Source of the DNA: Nepenthes gracilis
Taxonomy: Eukaryota > Streptophyta > Magnoliopsida > Caryophyllales > Nepenthaceae
Direction of reading: 5' to 3'
Length of the DNA stretch: 64,000 nt
Assembly: GCA_033239525.1 (NCBI GenBank)
Contig: BSYO01000010.1
Location: 14,972,042 to 15,036,041 of the forward strand
Shown here: positions 34,861-47,584 of the stretch, piece after piece
How the letters are laid out: each line of letters starts with the position of its first letter
Numbering within the stretch: position 1 is the stretch's first letter
The notes under the pieces: generated by a model
Database searches by the model: none
The model's input: only the letters and a program-made list of their open reading frames with translations
What the model was told of the DNA's origin: nothing
Position numbers and translations under genes: made by a program

Positions 34861-36200
34861 AGCTCAATGTTTGTGTGTTTGTGTATTGAAATATATATAA
34901 TTTTGCTTCATTAATTTAATTTATACTATATTTGATCAATCGATCCAAATTTGATTATTAATTCGGTGCAAATTTGATGACAAAGTCATCTTGTTGTCAA
35001 TCGAAATTAATTTGATTACTAATTGATTGAAAATTCGTTAACCAAATTAGTTTCATATCATTTAATCTATCTTTTATTAATCGGAATTGAAGTCGGTTTC
35101 AACAATTAAATGCTTATAACATTTCAAGGTGAATTCCTGGCTTCTGGATTTTCATCGTTTATTAATTTAGATTTTGCATATATTAAATTAGCTTACTTAA
35201 TAATGATTTATGAAATCTCAATTCTTACAGAAGACGTTCCAATCCCTACTACAGCACTTGTTCCATTTGGGGAGCCAGCTGTTTTGTCATCGCTGTTCGA
35301 GGAACCCCTACCTGATCTTCCTACCAGTTTTTCCCAGGGTGCTTCCAGGACTAGTGAGACTCAGTATGGGAGGCCAAGGAGGTGCCTCAAATCGAGTTCC
35401 TGGTGGCCAACATCCTTGAGGTGGTCATCTCGGAGTTTCGTGCGAAGGTTGCTAAGGTATCTTCCCCTAAGCCCCTAGCGTCTGAGGCCAAATTGAAGAC
35501 AAAGCTGAACGACGAGGCGAGGTGGCGAACGTGCCTCTCTTGGAGGCCCCCATGTTCAAGGCCGAACCAAAAGCAACTTCTAAGGGCACAATCGGAACAT
35601 CTGGTTCCGAGCCCCCAGCGTTTGAGCCCGAGGGGGATATTTTTGCCAGAGGAGTCAGGGAGGTGGCTGCTGCAAAGGCCTTGGAGCTCGAGGTCCAGGA
35701 GGTTTCGGAGGTTCCCACAAGTGATACTCCTTCAAGAAGCTCTTCTTTCTCTGAGGTATTGGTCGAATCTTTCATTAGTATTTTATTGTATTCTTTACAG
35801 TTTCTAACTTGTTTTCCTTTTACAACTTTAAGAACTGGCTCATCGTCTCGTCTCCACTGCCAACCACCTATCTCAAGATTATATTGAAAAATAAAAGTTC
35901 TTGGCCTTGGAGGAGAGTGTTTCCCGTCTCAAACATGAGTTGTCTAAGATGAAATAGAAGTATGCCCTCCTTTGTGACCAAAACTTCAAATTGGAGAGTG
36001 AGCTTCGGACGTCTATTAGTCCAAATGATATCAGACAAGCCATGAAGCGCAAATATTGGGGGATATCGGTTTCTACCAACACATTATCAAGATGGTAGCT
36101 CCTAGCATTCCAATTTTCATACTCCATCCTAGGAACGCCAGTGCACAATATAATTTAGATGTGTTGTACCATCCTAGAGATGATGTGGACTCCTAGAAGC

Positions 36201-36879
36201 CTTTGCCAAAGACTTCGCAACCCCATCCTCCTCCGAAAAATATTTGTATTTTTTTTATCATCCTTGTAATTGTAATAAAATGAACTTTTTTTAACAATGG
36301 TGTCAATTCTTCTTTCACTTTCTCTTTATCATTTATATATGTATATATATGTATATATAACCTGGTCGACCCTTATAGGCTTGAATGACAAGCTCTTCAG
36401 ATTACCTAAGCTGTCGTCCACACGTAACTTTTGTCACTCGGACATGCCAGAGGGGATCAGAGTTCTTACATGCCTAACTTAAATATTTTGAACCATGATC
36501 AGTTAATGATATGATCTTCTTTTACTTGGAAGTCTTTGCATTCGTACTTTAAAGAAATACCCTAAGCTTTTCAATCTTCGGCCTCATGAGGGCCGCTTGG
36601 TTTCGTAATCAAATTTTATGAATCGACCTCATTAAGGTCGCTCAATAATATGACTGAATTTTATTAACCACCAATTGTGGATCAAGGGACAAGTGAATGG
36701 ATCTCCCTGACTTAGGGTAACCTAATCATGCAATTTTACGAAATAACAAACAAGCATTCATTCATATAAATAATTATTTTATTAATAAAATATAGAAAAC
36801 TTACAAGCACTTCAAATGATGTATGCTAATCTTACCAAGTCAAGTGTACATTTATTGATAGTACTTTTTGAGGTGAGAG
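36201..36879. other. Element 2 non-coding spacer between antisense ORF and integrase
   Basis: No coding signal. 36580-36670 contains CCTCATGAGGGCCGCTTGG and CCTCATTAAGGTCGCTC, which resemble the units of the 40-bp array in element 1 at the same map position. Confidence 0.45.
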
Positions 36880-38110
36880 GCATTCCAAATTCGAGGGATA
36901 GGTTTGCCATTCGGTTACATAATTTGTACACCACGTTTCAGAGAATGATCGAGAAGAAGAACAACCCCTCCCAATCAGGTGAAAGTTTGTTCCGATCGTT
37001 ATTCTTGCCAGTGGTTTCAATACTTCATAGTACTAAGTCTTTCACTTCAAATTGGTGCGCTTTCACTTTCTTGTTATAGTATTTAACGATCTTTTAGTGA
37101 TAAGCCGCCATCCGTAATCGTGTCATGTCCCAAATCTCTTGAAGTAGATCAAGGTTTTTTCGAAACTTTTATGAATTGTTGGGTAAACCAAAATATTCGA
37201 CCAAGAGATTGGGCAGTCTGACCTCTATTGGTATGACAACATCGATCCCATAACATAGGCTAAAAGGTGTCTCTTCGGTCAGCTCTCTAGGCGTCGTCCT
37301 GTATGACCATAATACAGATAGGAGCTTATCCATCCACGAGCCCCCAACACTTTCAAGCCTCGTTTTCAAACAATGTAGTAGTGTGCGGTTTATAACCTCC
37401 ACTTGTCCATTGGTTTGTGGGTAGGAAACGGATGTGTGAACAAACTTTATTCTCAAATTGGCACAATATTTTGTAAACTGCTTGTTAGTGAATTGGTTCC
37501 AATTGTCGGTCACTATAACTCGGGAATGCAAAATCTACACATGATACTTCGACGAATGAACTCTATTACATTCTACTCAGTCATCCGAGCCAGTGGGACA
37601 GCCTCGACCCACTTTATGAAATAGTCAATTTCAACGATCATGAGCTTACTTTGTCCAGACGCAATGGAAGGCGTTCCAAGATATTGACCTCCCATTGTGC
37701 GAATAGCCAGGACGACTGTAGAGCTCGAAGCTCTGTATGTGGCTAATGGGTAAGATTCCTATGGACATGGCAATTCTCACATTTTCGTACAAAATTCATG
37801 GCGTCGTGCTTTATCGTTGGCCAATAATAACCTTATCTCATGAGTTTAAAAGTAAGGTTCTTACTCCCAATATGAGATTCACAAAAATCAAGGGGTACCT
37901 CTCTTAGTGCATAGTCAATCTCTTTTAGCATAAGATGCTGTAGGTATGTGTTAGAGTACCCACGTTAGTACAACTTTTCATCCATAATGGTATACTGGCT
38001 TGCCATCTTTTTCACATGCTTGGCCTCGTCCAAATTCTTTGGTAATGTGTTGTCGGACAAGTATCTCATATAGGGAGTCATCCAACTATTGATATCGGTT
38101 ATCTACATTA
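36880..38110 (-). pseudogene. Integrase of element 2
   Basis: Translated minus strand shows an HHCC-like zinc region near 37900-37700 (CENCHVH, preceded by YYWPTIKHDA). The catalytic core at 37531-37169 has VTDNWNQFTNKQF and then YPQTNGQVEVINRTLL with the catalytic Glu. The Tat-typical WSYRTTPRELTEETPFSLCY follows. The C-terminal DNA-binding part runs to about 36880 (KVKDLVLRSIETTGK, about 37045). Several stops and frameshifts are present. Asn-Trp follows the second Asp, where Asn-Gly is usual. Confidence 0.82.
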
Positions 38111-38207
38111 TCGTCGGCCCTTGATAAACGGTTGGCTTTTCTACTTTCTTCTCTTTGGATGTGGTTCAACTCCACATTATCAAATGTCGAAGTCAAGTAT
38201 TGGACTT

Positions 38208-38560
38208 TTAAGAGATACTTGAAAAGTTATGGGTTGGAAGCCTTAAAATTTTCTCAAACCTGGTTGACGACCAATACGGGTCACTGTAGATGATCGGGTT
38301 CTTGGCCGAGAACTCTTTGGCCAATCTAAATCCAGCAAGTAACGCCTCGTACTCTGCAACATTATTGGTCACCAGGAATCCGAGGGTCATTAAATAGTTT
38401 ATTTCTAACATATCAGGAATTTTCAAGACCATGCGAATTCCACAACTTGTTTGCATTGAAGATCCGTCCATATGCAAGGTCCATACTAAAGTCTTTTCCT
38501 GACCGTCGGATTCAATAAGATCAAGGGTTTTTAAAGTTGGGGTCATTATTTCAACAATAA
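38208..38560 (-). pseudogene. Second (Tat-type) RNase H of element 2
   Basis: The frame reads WTLHMDGSSM, then TNNVAEYEALLAGFRLAKEF and IIYSD. The Asp of HMDGSS, the Glu of AEYEAL and the Asp of YSD match the acidic residues of RNase H. An extra RNase H between the first RNase H and integrase is typical of Tat/Athila elements. The first RNase H (about 38600-39090) is badly eroded. Confidence 0.75.
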
Positions 38561-39099
38561 AATTTGCCAGGCCTGACCATTTAAAACCGGCATCGGTAGA
38601 AACTCCACGCCAAATTCACCCAACTCAATGGCCGACTTGACTAGTCATCCTAACATGTTTGGCCTCTATGAGATTCTTTTAGTGGTTGGTCTATCAAAAC
38701 GATAATTTGGTATGCTTGAAAATACGAACGAAGTTCCTAGGAAGAATATACAAGTGCCAGAGCCATCCTTTTAGCATGAAAATAGCACGTCTCTGATCGG
38801 TCAAAATCTTGCTAACATAATACACAGGTCGTTGCCCGTCAGACTATTATAAAATCAAGATCGAGCTAAAGGCGGTGTTAGACACTACAAGGTACAAATA
38901 CAGCTCCTCACCTTCTTGAGGGGAAGTAAGAAATGATGGGTTCAAGAGATACACATTGATCTCTTAGAACGCAGCTTCACAATCGGTCGTCCATTAAAAA
39001 CCGACTACCTTGGTTCCCTTAAAGCTTTGAAGAGAGGTAAATACTTTTTTGCTGAATTAGCCAAGAAATGGGAGAGCGTTGTTAGCCTCTCGGTCAACT

Positions 39100-39770
39100 T
39101 CTAGATTTCTTTCACAATTCGAGGTGGGTTCATATCAAAGATAGTCTTTGATTTTTTTAAGATTTGCTTCAATCCCTCGATGTGAGACAATAAAATTCAA
39201 AAATTTTTCTGATGTCACTTTGAACATACATTTTGTCGGATTGAGATTCATTTGGTGTGCACAAAGACATTGAACACCTCGTCCAGATTGCGAATATATT
39301 CATCAGTCGCTCTACTCTTGACGAGTATATCATCCACATATATTTCCATATTCCATCCGATTTGGCCCTCGAATATCTTGTTAATGAGCTATTGGTAGTT
39401 GACACCGGTATTTTTTAGTCCAAAGGGTAAACTTTATAATAGTATATCCCTTGGTCAGTCATTAACGACGTGTGTTCCTTGTCCTTGGGGCTCATTCGGA
39501 TTTAGTTGTAGTCCGAATATGCTTCAATGAAACTCAACAGTTCACGTTCAGACATTGAGTCTATGAGTAGATCAATCCTTGATAATAGAAATTTATCCTT
39601 TAGAAATGCCTTATTGACTTCGGTAAAATCAACACACTCCTTTAGAAATGCCTTGCTGACTTCGGCAAAATCAACACACATCCCCCACTTTCCATTAATC
39701 CTCTTGACCAATACCACGTTAGATAACCAATTTGGATATTGAACCTCCCTAATGAATCAAGTGTCGAATA
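39100..39770 (-). pseudogene. Reverse transcriptase of element 2
   Basis: Contains YPNWLSNVVLVKRINGKWGM, CVDF, LLSRIDLLID, LLSFIEAYSDYN and MTDQGIYYYKV, the fingers and palm region of a Ty3/gypsy RT. The YxDD region is altered and shifted (KYMWMIYSSR, near 39345). A 42-bp tandem duplication lies inside. Not functional. Confidence 0.8.
39596..39679 (-). repeat. 42-bp tandem duplication inside the RT
   Basis: Units 39596-39637 and 39638-39679 both start TCCTTTAGAAATGCCTT and differ at three bases. In frame they encode CVDFAEVSKAFLKE and CVDFTEVNKAFLKD (first unit in reading order is the higher-coordinate one), so the palm strand is repeated without a frameshift. Confidence 0.92.
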
Positions 39771-39935
39771 GTTTCTTTACCCACCACGAATGGCAACCAG
39801 TTTTTCAATCGAATGATTCATTCGTTTCTGTCAGACATGCTTGTGACCGAGATTTATCCCCAACTTATAGACCATTACTACAATCAAAATTCTTGATATG
39901 TCACTAAATATCCAAGCAAAAACATCGAAATTTCG

Positions 39936-40480
39936 TCAAAAAAAACTGATAACCTGGCCTCGAAGGGAGTCTGACAGAAAACTTCCTACTTGAACATACT
40001 TCTCTGGATCACTAGGCTCCAAAAGGATCTGATCTGTTGACTCTCCAGATTGGGCATGTAATAAAATGGTCTCGTCACAGAAGTTGAGGTCCTCTATTGG
40101 TTGACCAAGGGGTGTTTGAATGATTTGTGACAGGTAACATGTCTGTCTGGTCATTTCATCACCAAGGACATCTCCTATGCCATATAAAGTGGGGAACTTT
40201 ATCTTCAAATACGGGATTGATGTCACTACCCCAAAAGTGGTCAAACAAGAACGTCCGAGAATGGTGTTGTAAATCAATGGGAGGTCCACTACTAAAAAAG
40301 AAAGTATTTAAAAGGTTGTCCTCGGATAGGTGCCCAGCATAACTTCAAATTGGACAACTCCTTGAATGGATACCAACTAGTTATCCAGTCCGTACAGAGG
40401 CCCCTTGGTAGGTTTCATTTGACTTTTTTTTATTCCCAATTTAAAATAAGTATCAAGATAGAGTAATTTTTATTTTATTT
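39936..40480 (-). pseudogene. Protease region of element 2
   Basis: Reads GPLYGLDN, LGTYPRTTF, FLVVDLPLIYNTILGRSCLT and YGIGDVLGDEMTRQTCYLS. This is the conserved end of the Tat protease and linker before RT. The DGG-type active site expected upstream is not recognisable, so part is deleted or eroded. Confidence 0.72.
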
Positions 40481-40499
40481 TTATCATCAATAGACTCTC

Positions 40500-42000
40500 A
40501 TTTCAACTAATAATTTACATTACCATCATAAACGAGTGCAAATACAACCAAAGCATTAGAATGAGTGGAGGTTACATAAGTTATATCTTGGTTACTAAAA
40601 CTAATGACATCATCCCTAATTCCTACCCTTAGCTTCTTGTAGCAGGCGGCCATGCTTGAGCACTTCGGGGTGTCATTCTGCATTGAGCATTTTGTGATCA
40701 TGTTTACTACCCTGACTCCTACAGAGGTCTGTCTGGGTCTTTGCGAGAATCGGGTGAGATGTCCTTTCCGGATCAACTCTTTAATTTTTTTCTACAGTCG
40801 TCTAGCAGTATTCGGTGTTGTGACCCCTACACCAATGATAGTGGCAATACTTTAATTGATCATCTCCATTCGGGTTCTTCAATGCCTTCAACCATTTGAA
40901 AAACTTTTTATCTCGCATCGGTATAAGGATGTTGGTGCGATAGTCATTCAAATGAGTCAAGTCCAAGGGCCTAAACTAGTTTCGTATTATCAACTCAGAC
41001 TTCTGCTGCTTTCTCTGTCCTCGGGAACCCATGTGGTCCTCATTCTACCTCTTTCCATCCACCGTCCTCTGGCAGAAATGGTCTACACTCTCCGACCTTT
41101 CACCACATTGGCCTCTTAGGCCACTGTGTAGGCTCGAGCAATGGCCTCGACCTCTTTGAAAGTCTACGGGTCCTTATGGGCGAAATACTTGAAGAAGTCC
41201 CCGGGCTTTCAAGTTTATATGAAGGCGCTCAGCTTTACCTCATTAGTGAGCTTGGGTATTTTTCGGGCCTCGATCATGAAACGAGCTAGAAATTTTTTCA
41301 AACTTTCATTTGACCCATACTTGATTCGAATAAAGTGACATGGTTGCTTGTCCTCCCTCCGACCGGAGGCGAATTGGGATAAGAAAGCATCTGCGAGATG
41401 CTAAAACGTCCAAATTGAGTTGGACTACAGCCAATAAAACCATACTCGGACGTCCCCTTTGAAAGTCAAAGAAAAGTACTGACAAATTGTTGCCTCGTCC
41501 ATGTCTTGAAAGCTTAGGAGTTTATAAAAATGGTCTAGATGGTACATTGAATCATTACTTCCATCGTCGGGAATCTTGAGGTAACATCTTTAATTTGTGA
41601 GAGAGAGGATGTGTTCGAATCTCCATAGTGAATGGAGATCCTCTTATGTCAGCGGTTCATCCTCCGGCGTCTCCTCCAAAACATGCTACCATATTTTTTC
41701 AACTTTCTCCTCCATTTGGGGAGGAACTGCCATCTTCTTCTCATTAAAGAAGATCCTCAATTTCGAAAGGTTTTATGTGGCCTGAGAGGTTGGGCAGCTC
41801 ACAACCTTTGGAGGGCACTTAATCTGAGAGGCTCCTACTTGGTACGAAAGATTTCTATCATTATGAGAATAACGAGGATTTCACCTCTCAAGGTTATCCT
41901 CAGGGTTCTTATAACTCAGATGACCCTCCAAGCACGTCGGGACTTTGTTGCTTGAGGCAGTTTGAGTCCCGAGATTTGCAGGCCCTCAACCCTTATCAGT
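40500..42000 (-). pseudogene. gag of element 2
   Basis: The clearest part (41580-40990) reads DHFYKLLSFQDMDEATICQY, then FKGDVRVWFYWL, FASGRREDKQP and FKEVEAIARAYTVA, the retrotransposon-gag core. The gag-protease junction (about 40640-40560) reads VGIRDDVISFSNQDITYV. Frames change several times and stops occur. No zinc knuckle was identified. Confidence 0.68.
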
Positions 42001-42289
42001 TGGGCACTTCCTTCCACTCTTCATTCACTTGGAAGTCGCTGTTTGGGAAATAAAAAATGGAGCCCACTTCAACCACTCATCAAGCCATGTGTAAATGGTC
42101 TAAACGGCCTTAGAAATATCATTTATTCTCATTGTAAGTGCCCGCACATGAGGGTTGGGATAATCATCCACCCGACTGCCGATAAAATGGTAGTTGCCAC
42201 ATCAAATGGCATCTCTGATTAGTGCACTGACTTGTACTCGTGTATTCACCATACTGGTTTTTGTAAGAGTGTTGTAGTCAGACATTTTA

Positions 42290-42313
42290 ATTGTTTTCCA
42301 CAGATAGCGTCAA
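42290..42313 (-). other. Primer binding site of element 2
   Basis: Directly inside the 5' LTR the minus strand reads TTGACGCTATCTGTGGAAAA. This is a mutated form of the TTGGCGCC site typical of Tat-type elements. Confidence 0.7.
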
Positions 42314-42985
42314 TGATGTGTCCTCGGATCCGATTTGTTGTATGGATTAGGGAGCCAAAACTATCTATCTGGTCTGAAGTGAGTCCGGTCTTCATACGCT
42401 TTTAATTTGAATGTTGTGCAACACAACAAAATACGTTCAAAGAATTAGTAGGCTCACTCCCCGGTATATCCTTCAACGCTCGCCAGAATCTTTCTTTAAG
42501 GAAAGAAAAGGAAGGATGTAAGACCAAATGCTTATAAAAATAATTTTTATTTGTGGTGTGCGCTTTTTATAAAGCATCTTGATGAGAGAAAGAATGCACT
42601 TGAAGCGTCTTAAGTTTGTCTTTGGTTAGTTTTTATTTAGTTGAGCACCATCCCCTTTTCCTGTTTAAAATGAGGGGTATATATATAAGTTAGGAGACAG
42701 TTAACTTTTCCTACCAACCGCTTAAGAAATCGTCAGGTGGATAAGACGTTATTCAGCTAGTGGTTCTAATTGGCGCCCGAAACCGTTGAATCCAAATACG
42801 AGAATGAAATCGATTCATTCATTAATGTTGGTTTCGTCTTCCTTCAAGAAGTAAATCACTTGGATAGGGTCAACGAGTTCGTCCATCGATCCTGGGTTGT
42901 ATGGGCCGACTAGGCCTCCATTCTTTTATGAGCCGAATCCTTCGACAAACTTTTTCTCTTGAGTCGTCAGCAACTATACCCATCA
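42314..42985 (-). mobile_element. 5' LTR of element 2
   Basis: On the minus strand it starts TGATGGGTATAGTTGC and ends GGACACATCA next to the primer site. It is homologous to 28317-28992. The flanking AATAT (42986-42990) is the target duplication. The two LTRs differ at many positions, so the insertion is not recent. Confidence 0.87.
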
Positions 42986-43087
42986 AATATAATGTACATA
43001 AATTAAATGTATATTTTTTTATAAAAGTTGTATAAAATGAGAATGATAGACATGTGTATGAAGTTTAAACATTTCATATACGAAATT

Positions 43088-45542
43088 TGTAACGCTTTGA
43101 GCCCAAGTCTCCAAACCTGGCATGGACTGTCCAAGCAAAAATCTTGAATCATTCGAAATTATCAATTATACGTTATAAATTATAATATCAATAAACATAA
43201 ATGAATTCAAAATTATCGAATAACTAAATTTATGATACCATAAATGATCATTAAATAAATATTGTAATATTAATAATAAATTACTTAAAATAGAAATAGT
43301 ATCAATATCTATAATGTCAAATCATTAGAAATGTGATCCCGATAAGTATCTAAAAGTCAATAAACTAATAAATAATTTCAAATATCTTATCATAAAAGCT
43401 TCCATTTTCGATATCACTTTTTTTATGAAATCTACACAATATGAGATCTCTTCTAGATTAATATCAACCTAACTACTCTAAAATCAATAAAATATAAGAG
43501 TGAGTCGAATACCTAATAAGTAAATATAATCCACAACAGAAGAATACAAATAAGTATATCGGATAATAATATCAAATATATAAAACTAATAATAACATGT
43601 GATATACCAACCATTGTCTGAAACTCAATAACATGTCGTGTCCACGACACAAAAACCATATGAACGATTGGATATTAAGAATGCAACATAAATTCTATCA
43701 AATCCAATCATAAGTAATATAAGGTCACAATTGTGCAAAATAACAATAATCTTCACGATATGAAATAATAATAATCTCCATGGACCTTATTCTGCCATGT
43801 GAACCAAAAGTCGCGTATTTATGCCCTCAACATTTGGATAAGTACCACGAGGTAATCCAGTATCTATGGTATCCCCATTACCCATACAATCCTCCCAGAG
43901 ACTGTACTCATAGCATACTTATACCATCTCTGATACCTCTCACCAATAATATCCCTGATATCATCTCCTATGATGGTCACTAAACTATAAACATCCCTCA
44001 TCAATATCAATGATTTCAACCTCCAAAATGAAATAGGTATTGAAAAAATATAAACTACTCTAAGGTCCCACGGACACATATTCGTCCGAATACTATGTAA
44101 AGTTTTCACACACTCTCCTTCCCTTATTCATAGAGTACCAATAAAATATATATACACAATCAAAGCCAACACAAAGAATCATTTATCATAGAAACAAGAG
44201 AAAGTTTAAAGAAAATTTGAATATTCGATCAAATGCCAAAATATTTTATTAAATCCTTTCTAATTCACCCGATATCCCAATGTTATCTCTAAAGCCACCA
44301 AAAATACCTGCTATTTTGAAGTTACCAAACATGATCACAATATCTCACATTATTTAACTATTTCACTAATTTTACAATGTCTAATCAAAATAATAATCAC
44401 CATTAATTTCTTTCAGCTTATAGTTTCAATACATAACCATATATAGCCACACTTACTGCCAATACACACTTCACTGCCACTACTACTCCGCACACCGCAC
44501 AATAGCACACCCGTTGCACAGACACATACAGACCCGGGCGCGGGCGCACACACACAGCATCACACGCTTCATAACCACACGCGCGCGCGCACAGCGCACG
44601 TGCGCGCCCCCAGTAGCACTTGACAATATCTGTAGAGATTTCAAACAGGGACTCGACATACTGAAAATCCCCAAACAGAATAATTAAATATGCATCTGCC
44701 AAATGAAACATAGATTTATATAGTTACAATCCGAGCAATTTTTATTCAACTCGATATCTCTAAACAGAGCTTCATGCCTTGTCTTCTCCCAACAAAATCT
44801 GTTCCTGCAGTATGCAAAGAAAACACAAATTTTTCTACTCTAACAGGTAAAACTAAGAATTCGTAGCATGAATGCAAAATATCTCAAGCCTGGATTCTTC
44901 GTGATTCGCTTGACAAAATTCGTTTCACCGTCATCCAGAGCCGAACGCTCTGTTTCTCTTCCCACTTGATTTGCGCGAAATTGATGAAAATCCAAACTTT
45001 CAAATCTAACATGTAAAATAATAATCTTTTTCTAGCTCAACAGTACAAATTATGAAGCCCCAATTCATCACAAAACCCAAGAAAATTCGCCTCTTTTCCT
45101 CCGGGAGTCGTGGCTCTGTTTCCCATTTTCTCATTCACAATCAAGAAACACAACCGATTCCCAAAAAATCAACGTAAGCAACAAGAAAATAATCATCAAT
45201 AAAGAGAATGGAAAGATTCACTTGCCTCGATTCTATGTTTTTATTTCGGCGATGGCGTCGATGATGATAGCTTCCCTCTTCGATTCGTGCGCGACTTCCC
45301 TCTTCCTTGCGCGGCTCCCCCCTCTTCACTCCTTTGTCTTCTTTAAATAATAAAAGGGTAAATCGTGTCTAAGGTTTCACTGGTTTTCATTTGGGCGCCG
45401 ATTTCCTTCTTCCCTTCTCAACCTTCTGCTGCCTCGCCTCTCACTCCCTCTTCTTCTTTCCTTCTTCCCCCTCTTTCTTTTCTCCCTTTCTTTCCTTTTT
45501 CTTTCTTTCCTTTCTTTTATTTCTTCTTTCCGTTTGTTTACC

Positions 45543-45586
<44 letters not shown>

Positions 45587-46052
45587 TTATTTACCTCTAA
45601 TTAAAATATTATTTATATATTTATCTATATATCCTTATAACAATACTTAAAATTTTAATATTAATTTTTAATATTTTAATCCCTCTTTAAATTTAATTTC
45701 ATAATTAAATTTTAAATTAATAAATTTTAATATACTAAAATTTATATAATTTAAATTTATGATAATTCACTTGATTGATTAGACTTATAATTAAGCTAAC
45801 TCCATTTAGCATATTAATTATTTTAAACTAAATTTAATAGTCAAAATACCAAAGATTAAACTATTAATTCAAATTAATGGCTCAAATATCTAAATGTAAT
45901 TTAACGGTTTAAATATTCTAGGCTCATACTTTCAAACTAATTATAAGATTTTAAATATAAAATAATTACTAAAATAGTTAAATAATTATTAAAATTAATT
46001 AGATAATTTATTTTTATATAATACAAAATTCAAAAATATTTAAGATGTTACA
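43088..46052 (-). mobile_element. Solo LTR 'D' (3.0 kb), target duplication AAATT
   Basis: It starts TGTAACGCTTTGAGCCC and ends TTTAAGATGTTACA, with AAATT at 43083-43087 and 46053-46057. It shares blocks with LTR C (GTGAACCAAAAGTCGCG, about 43799, versus GTGAACCAAAGGTCACG, about 12317) and with E. A CG-alternating stretch at 44578-44606, a pyrimidine tract (45400-45540) and a TTA run occur. No coding region. Confidence 0.85.
45545..45583. repeat. (TTA)n microsatellite in LTR D
   Basis: Thirteen TTA units between the pyrimidine tract and the AT-rich LTR end. This is the same position as in LTR C. Confidence 0.9.
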
Positions 46053-46057
46053 AAATT

Positions 46058-47584
46058 AGAGTGTGATGAGTATTTGAATAATAAATATTTATAAAGATAA
46101 AAAAGATTATTATAAAAAAAAATTGAATGCACTTATCTTGAGTTTAAAACTACTAAAAATGTCCTAAATATCACTTTAATTTTTAGTATTCTCTCTTCTC
46201 TTTCTTTCTCAACTCTTTAAATTTCGTTAAAAATGATTTAAATCAGCTAAAAAGGGTCTTCTATAAACAATTTAAGCATTTATAGGTATCAAGCCTGTGT
46301 CCAGTATCAAGAGGTAACCATACAAAGAACGAGTGTTTATCAAGCACATATTGGGTGTGTGCATTCTGTCGTAAACACATACATATAGAGGTATTATTCA
46401 TGCACGTCTTTATTATCCAAAATACACATATGCGTGCCTTAAACATCCATTAGGCATCACACAGTCCGATATAACTTGATTATAAAGTTAATTTAGACCC
46501 AAAATTTATTTAATCTTAATATTTTTATTAATTTAATTTATTATTATTTAAAAAATAAATTCGAGATTTATATATTACAATAGCAATGCTGATAATGATT
46601 TTTTTCGAATGGAATCATTATTTTGAATTGCTTCTTCTGTGGTGAGCCCTGTTGGCATTTATACTTTCGACAATGTTAAATTATCAGAAGTGATTTTTTT
46701 TCTGTAGATATTAGAAAGAGAGACAAAAGGTGACCGAACTTGGCATTTCCAGCTTGTTTTCTCAAAATTGAGATTATGACAGGGGAGAATCATTTTGTGC
46801 ATGAATATATTCTATATGTGGAACTTAAGAACATCTAAGAAAGGCAACACTGTTAACAAATTGATATGTGAACTGTGGGGTGACTGATAGTTAATTAGAT
46901 TAATGGTTGATGATAAAAAAATCTTTGATGACCGATTATTCGATTGATGATGATGATGAATCTCCGATTATGCACATTAATAGCATACTGTAACACTAAA
47001 TTTTGATAAATCAATTTTGACATTGATTATTTATTTTACGTGTTTGGTGCGTGCAATAGCATGAAGCCCGACCGCTTAACATGATCGATCGATTTCATAA
47101 TATATGGTAACTTTTATAGTTTTTTTGGATAATAAAAAGAATCTGATATATAAGAAATGGGTCTTTTTGGGTAATAAAAAAAATTGTAAAAAAATTGGAA
47201 AAACAACTATATAAATATTTGAACATTGGGTCAGTATTAGTCTATATTTAATTCAATTTGATTTTATTCTATACTTATAAAATTAGATTAGTTTTAGCTA
47301 TTAAATTTTCTCCACAAATAGAACACAATAGGTGGTCAAAATTATTGAAATTATAAAAAATATATATAATAAAATTTATTTAAATCATATTTAATAATAA
47401 AATTTACTCCCAACTTAAAAAGAAAAAAATAAATTAATATTTTTTGCCAAAAAAGAAAATATCACAGTCTTAACATATAATCTGGTGTCCAATGAATAAC
47501 CGAAACGTGAATCAAACCCGAGGAACGTGAGGGGCTCACACGATCTGGAAACTTCAAGATTGAATTAACTGCCTAACAATTTTT
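46058..47584. other. Intergenic, no recognisable feature
   Basis: AT-rich DNA with no supportable open frame, RNA gene or repeat. Confidence 0.4.

Larger units (their letters stand above)
30434..35229 (-). mobile_element. Solo LTR 'E' (4.8 kb), target duplication GAAGA
   Basis: It starts TGTGACATCCCACG and ends ATTCTTACA, with GAAGA at 30429-30433 and 35230-35234. Removing it joins the antisense ORF (GVED to VPIP). A block near 30850 (GAGTCAAATACTCAATAAAATATAAT) is shared with LTR D (43500), so it belongs to the same broad family as A-D. No retroelement protein is encoded. It contains LTR F and two repeat fields. Confidence 0.85.
29487..36200 (+). pseudogene. Antisense ORF of element 2 (putative gypsy-type transposon domain)
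   Basis: It lies on the strand opposite to gag-pol, between integrase and the 3' LTR. It starts near MDPDVND (29487). The N-terminal domain has SPPEGYITVYFIHLKGGLRY (about 29614-29673), the pattern of the 'putative gypsy type transposon' family (Pfam Transposase_28). DRFFYMTTPSGWEL follows near 29930. A basic/Pro-rich linker (30150-30420) leads to the break at 30434, where a solo LTR splits it. It resumes at 35235 with PIPTTALVPFGEP and an acidic linker. A GT-AG intron lies at 35756-35832, then a coiled coil (LALEESVSRLKHELSKMK). Several stops and frameshifts exist. The biochemical role is unknown. Confidence 0.7.
28317..42985 (-). mobile_element. Element 2: full-length Tat-type Ty3/gypsy retrotransposon
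   Basis: It is flanked by the exact 5-bp repeat AATAT (28312-28316 and 42986-42990). It has two similar LTRs in minus orientation, a primer site beside the 5' LTR and a polypurine tract beside the 3' LTR. The order on the minus strand is gag, protease, RT, RNase H, a second RNase H, integrase, then a non-pol region with an opposite-strand gene. The second RNase H, the TTGRCGC primer site and the antisense gene place it in the Tat group. It measures 14.7 kb, or about 9.9 kb without the 4.8-kb insertion at 30434-35229. All frames contain stops. Confidence 0.88.
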
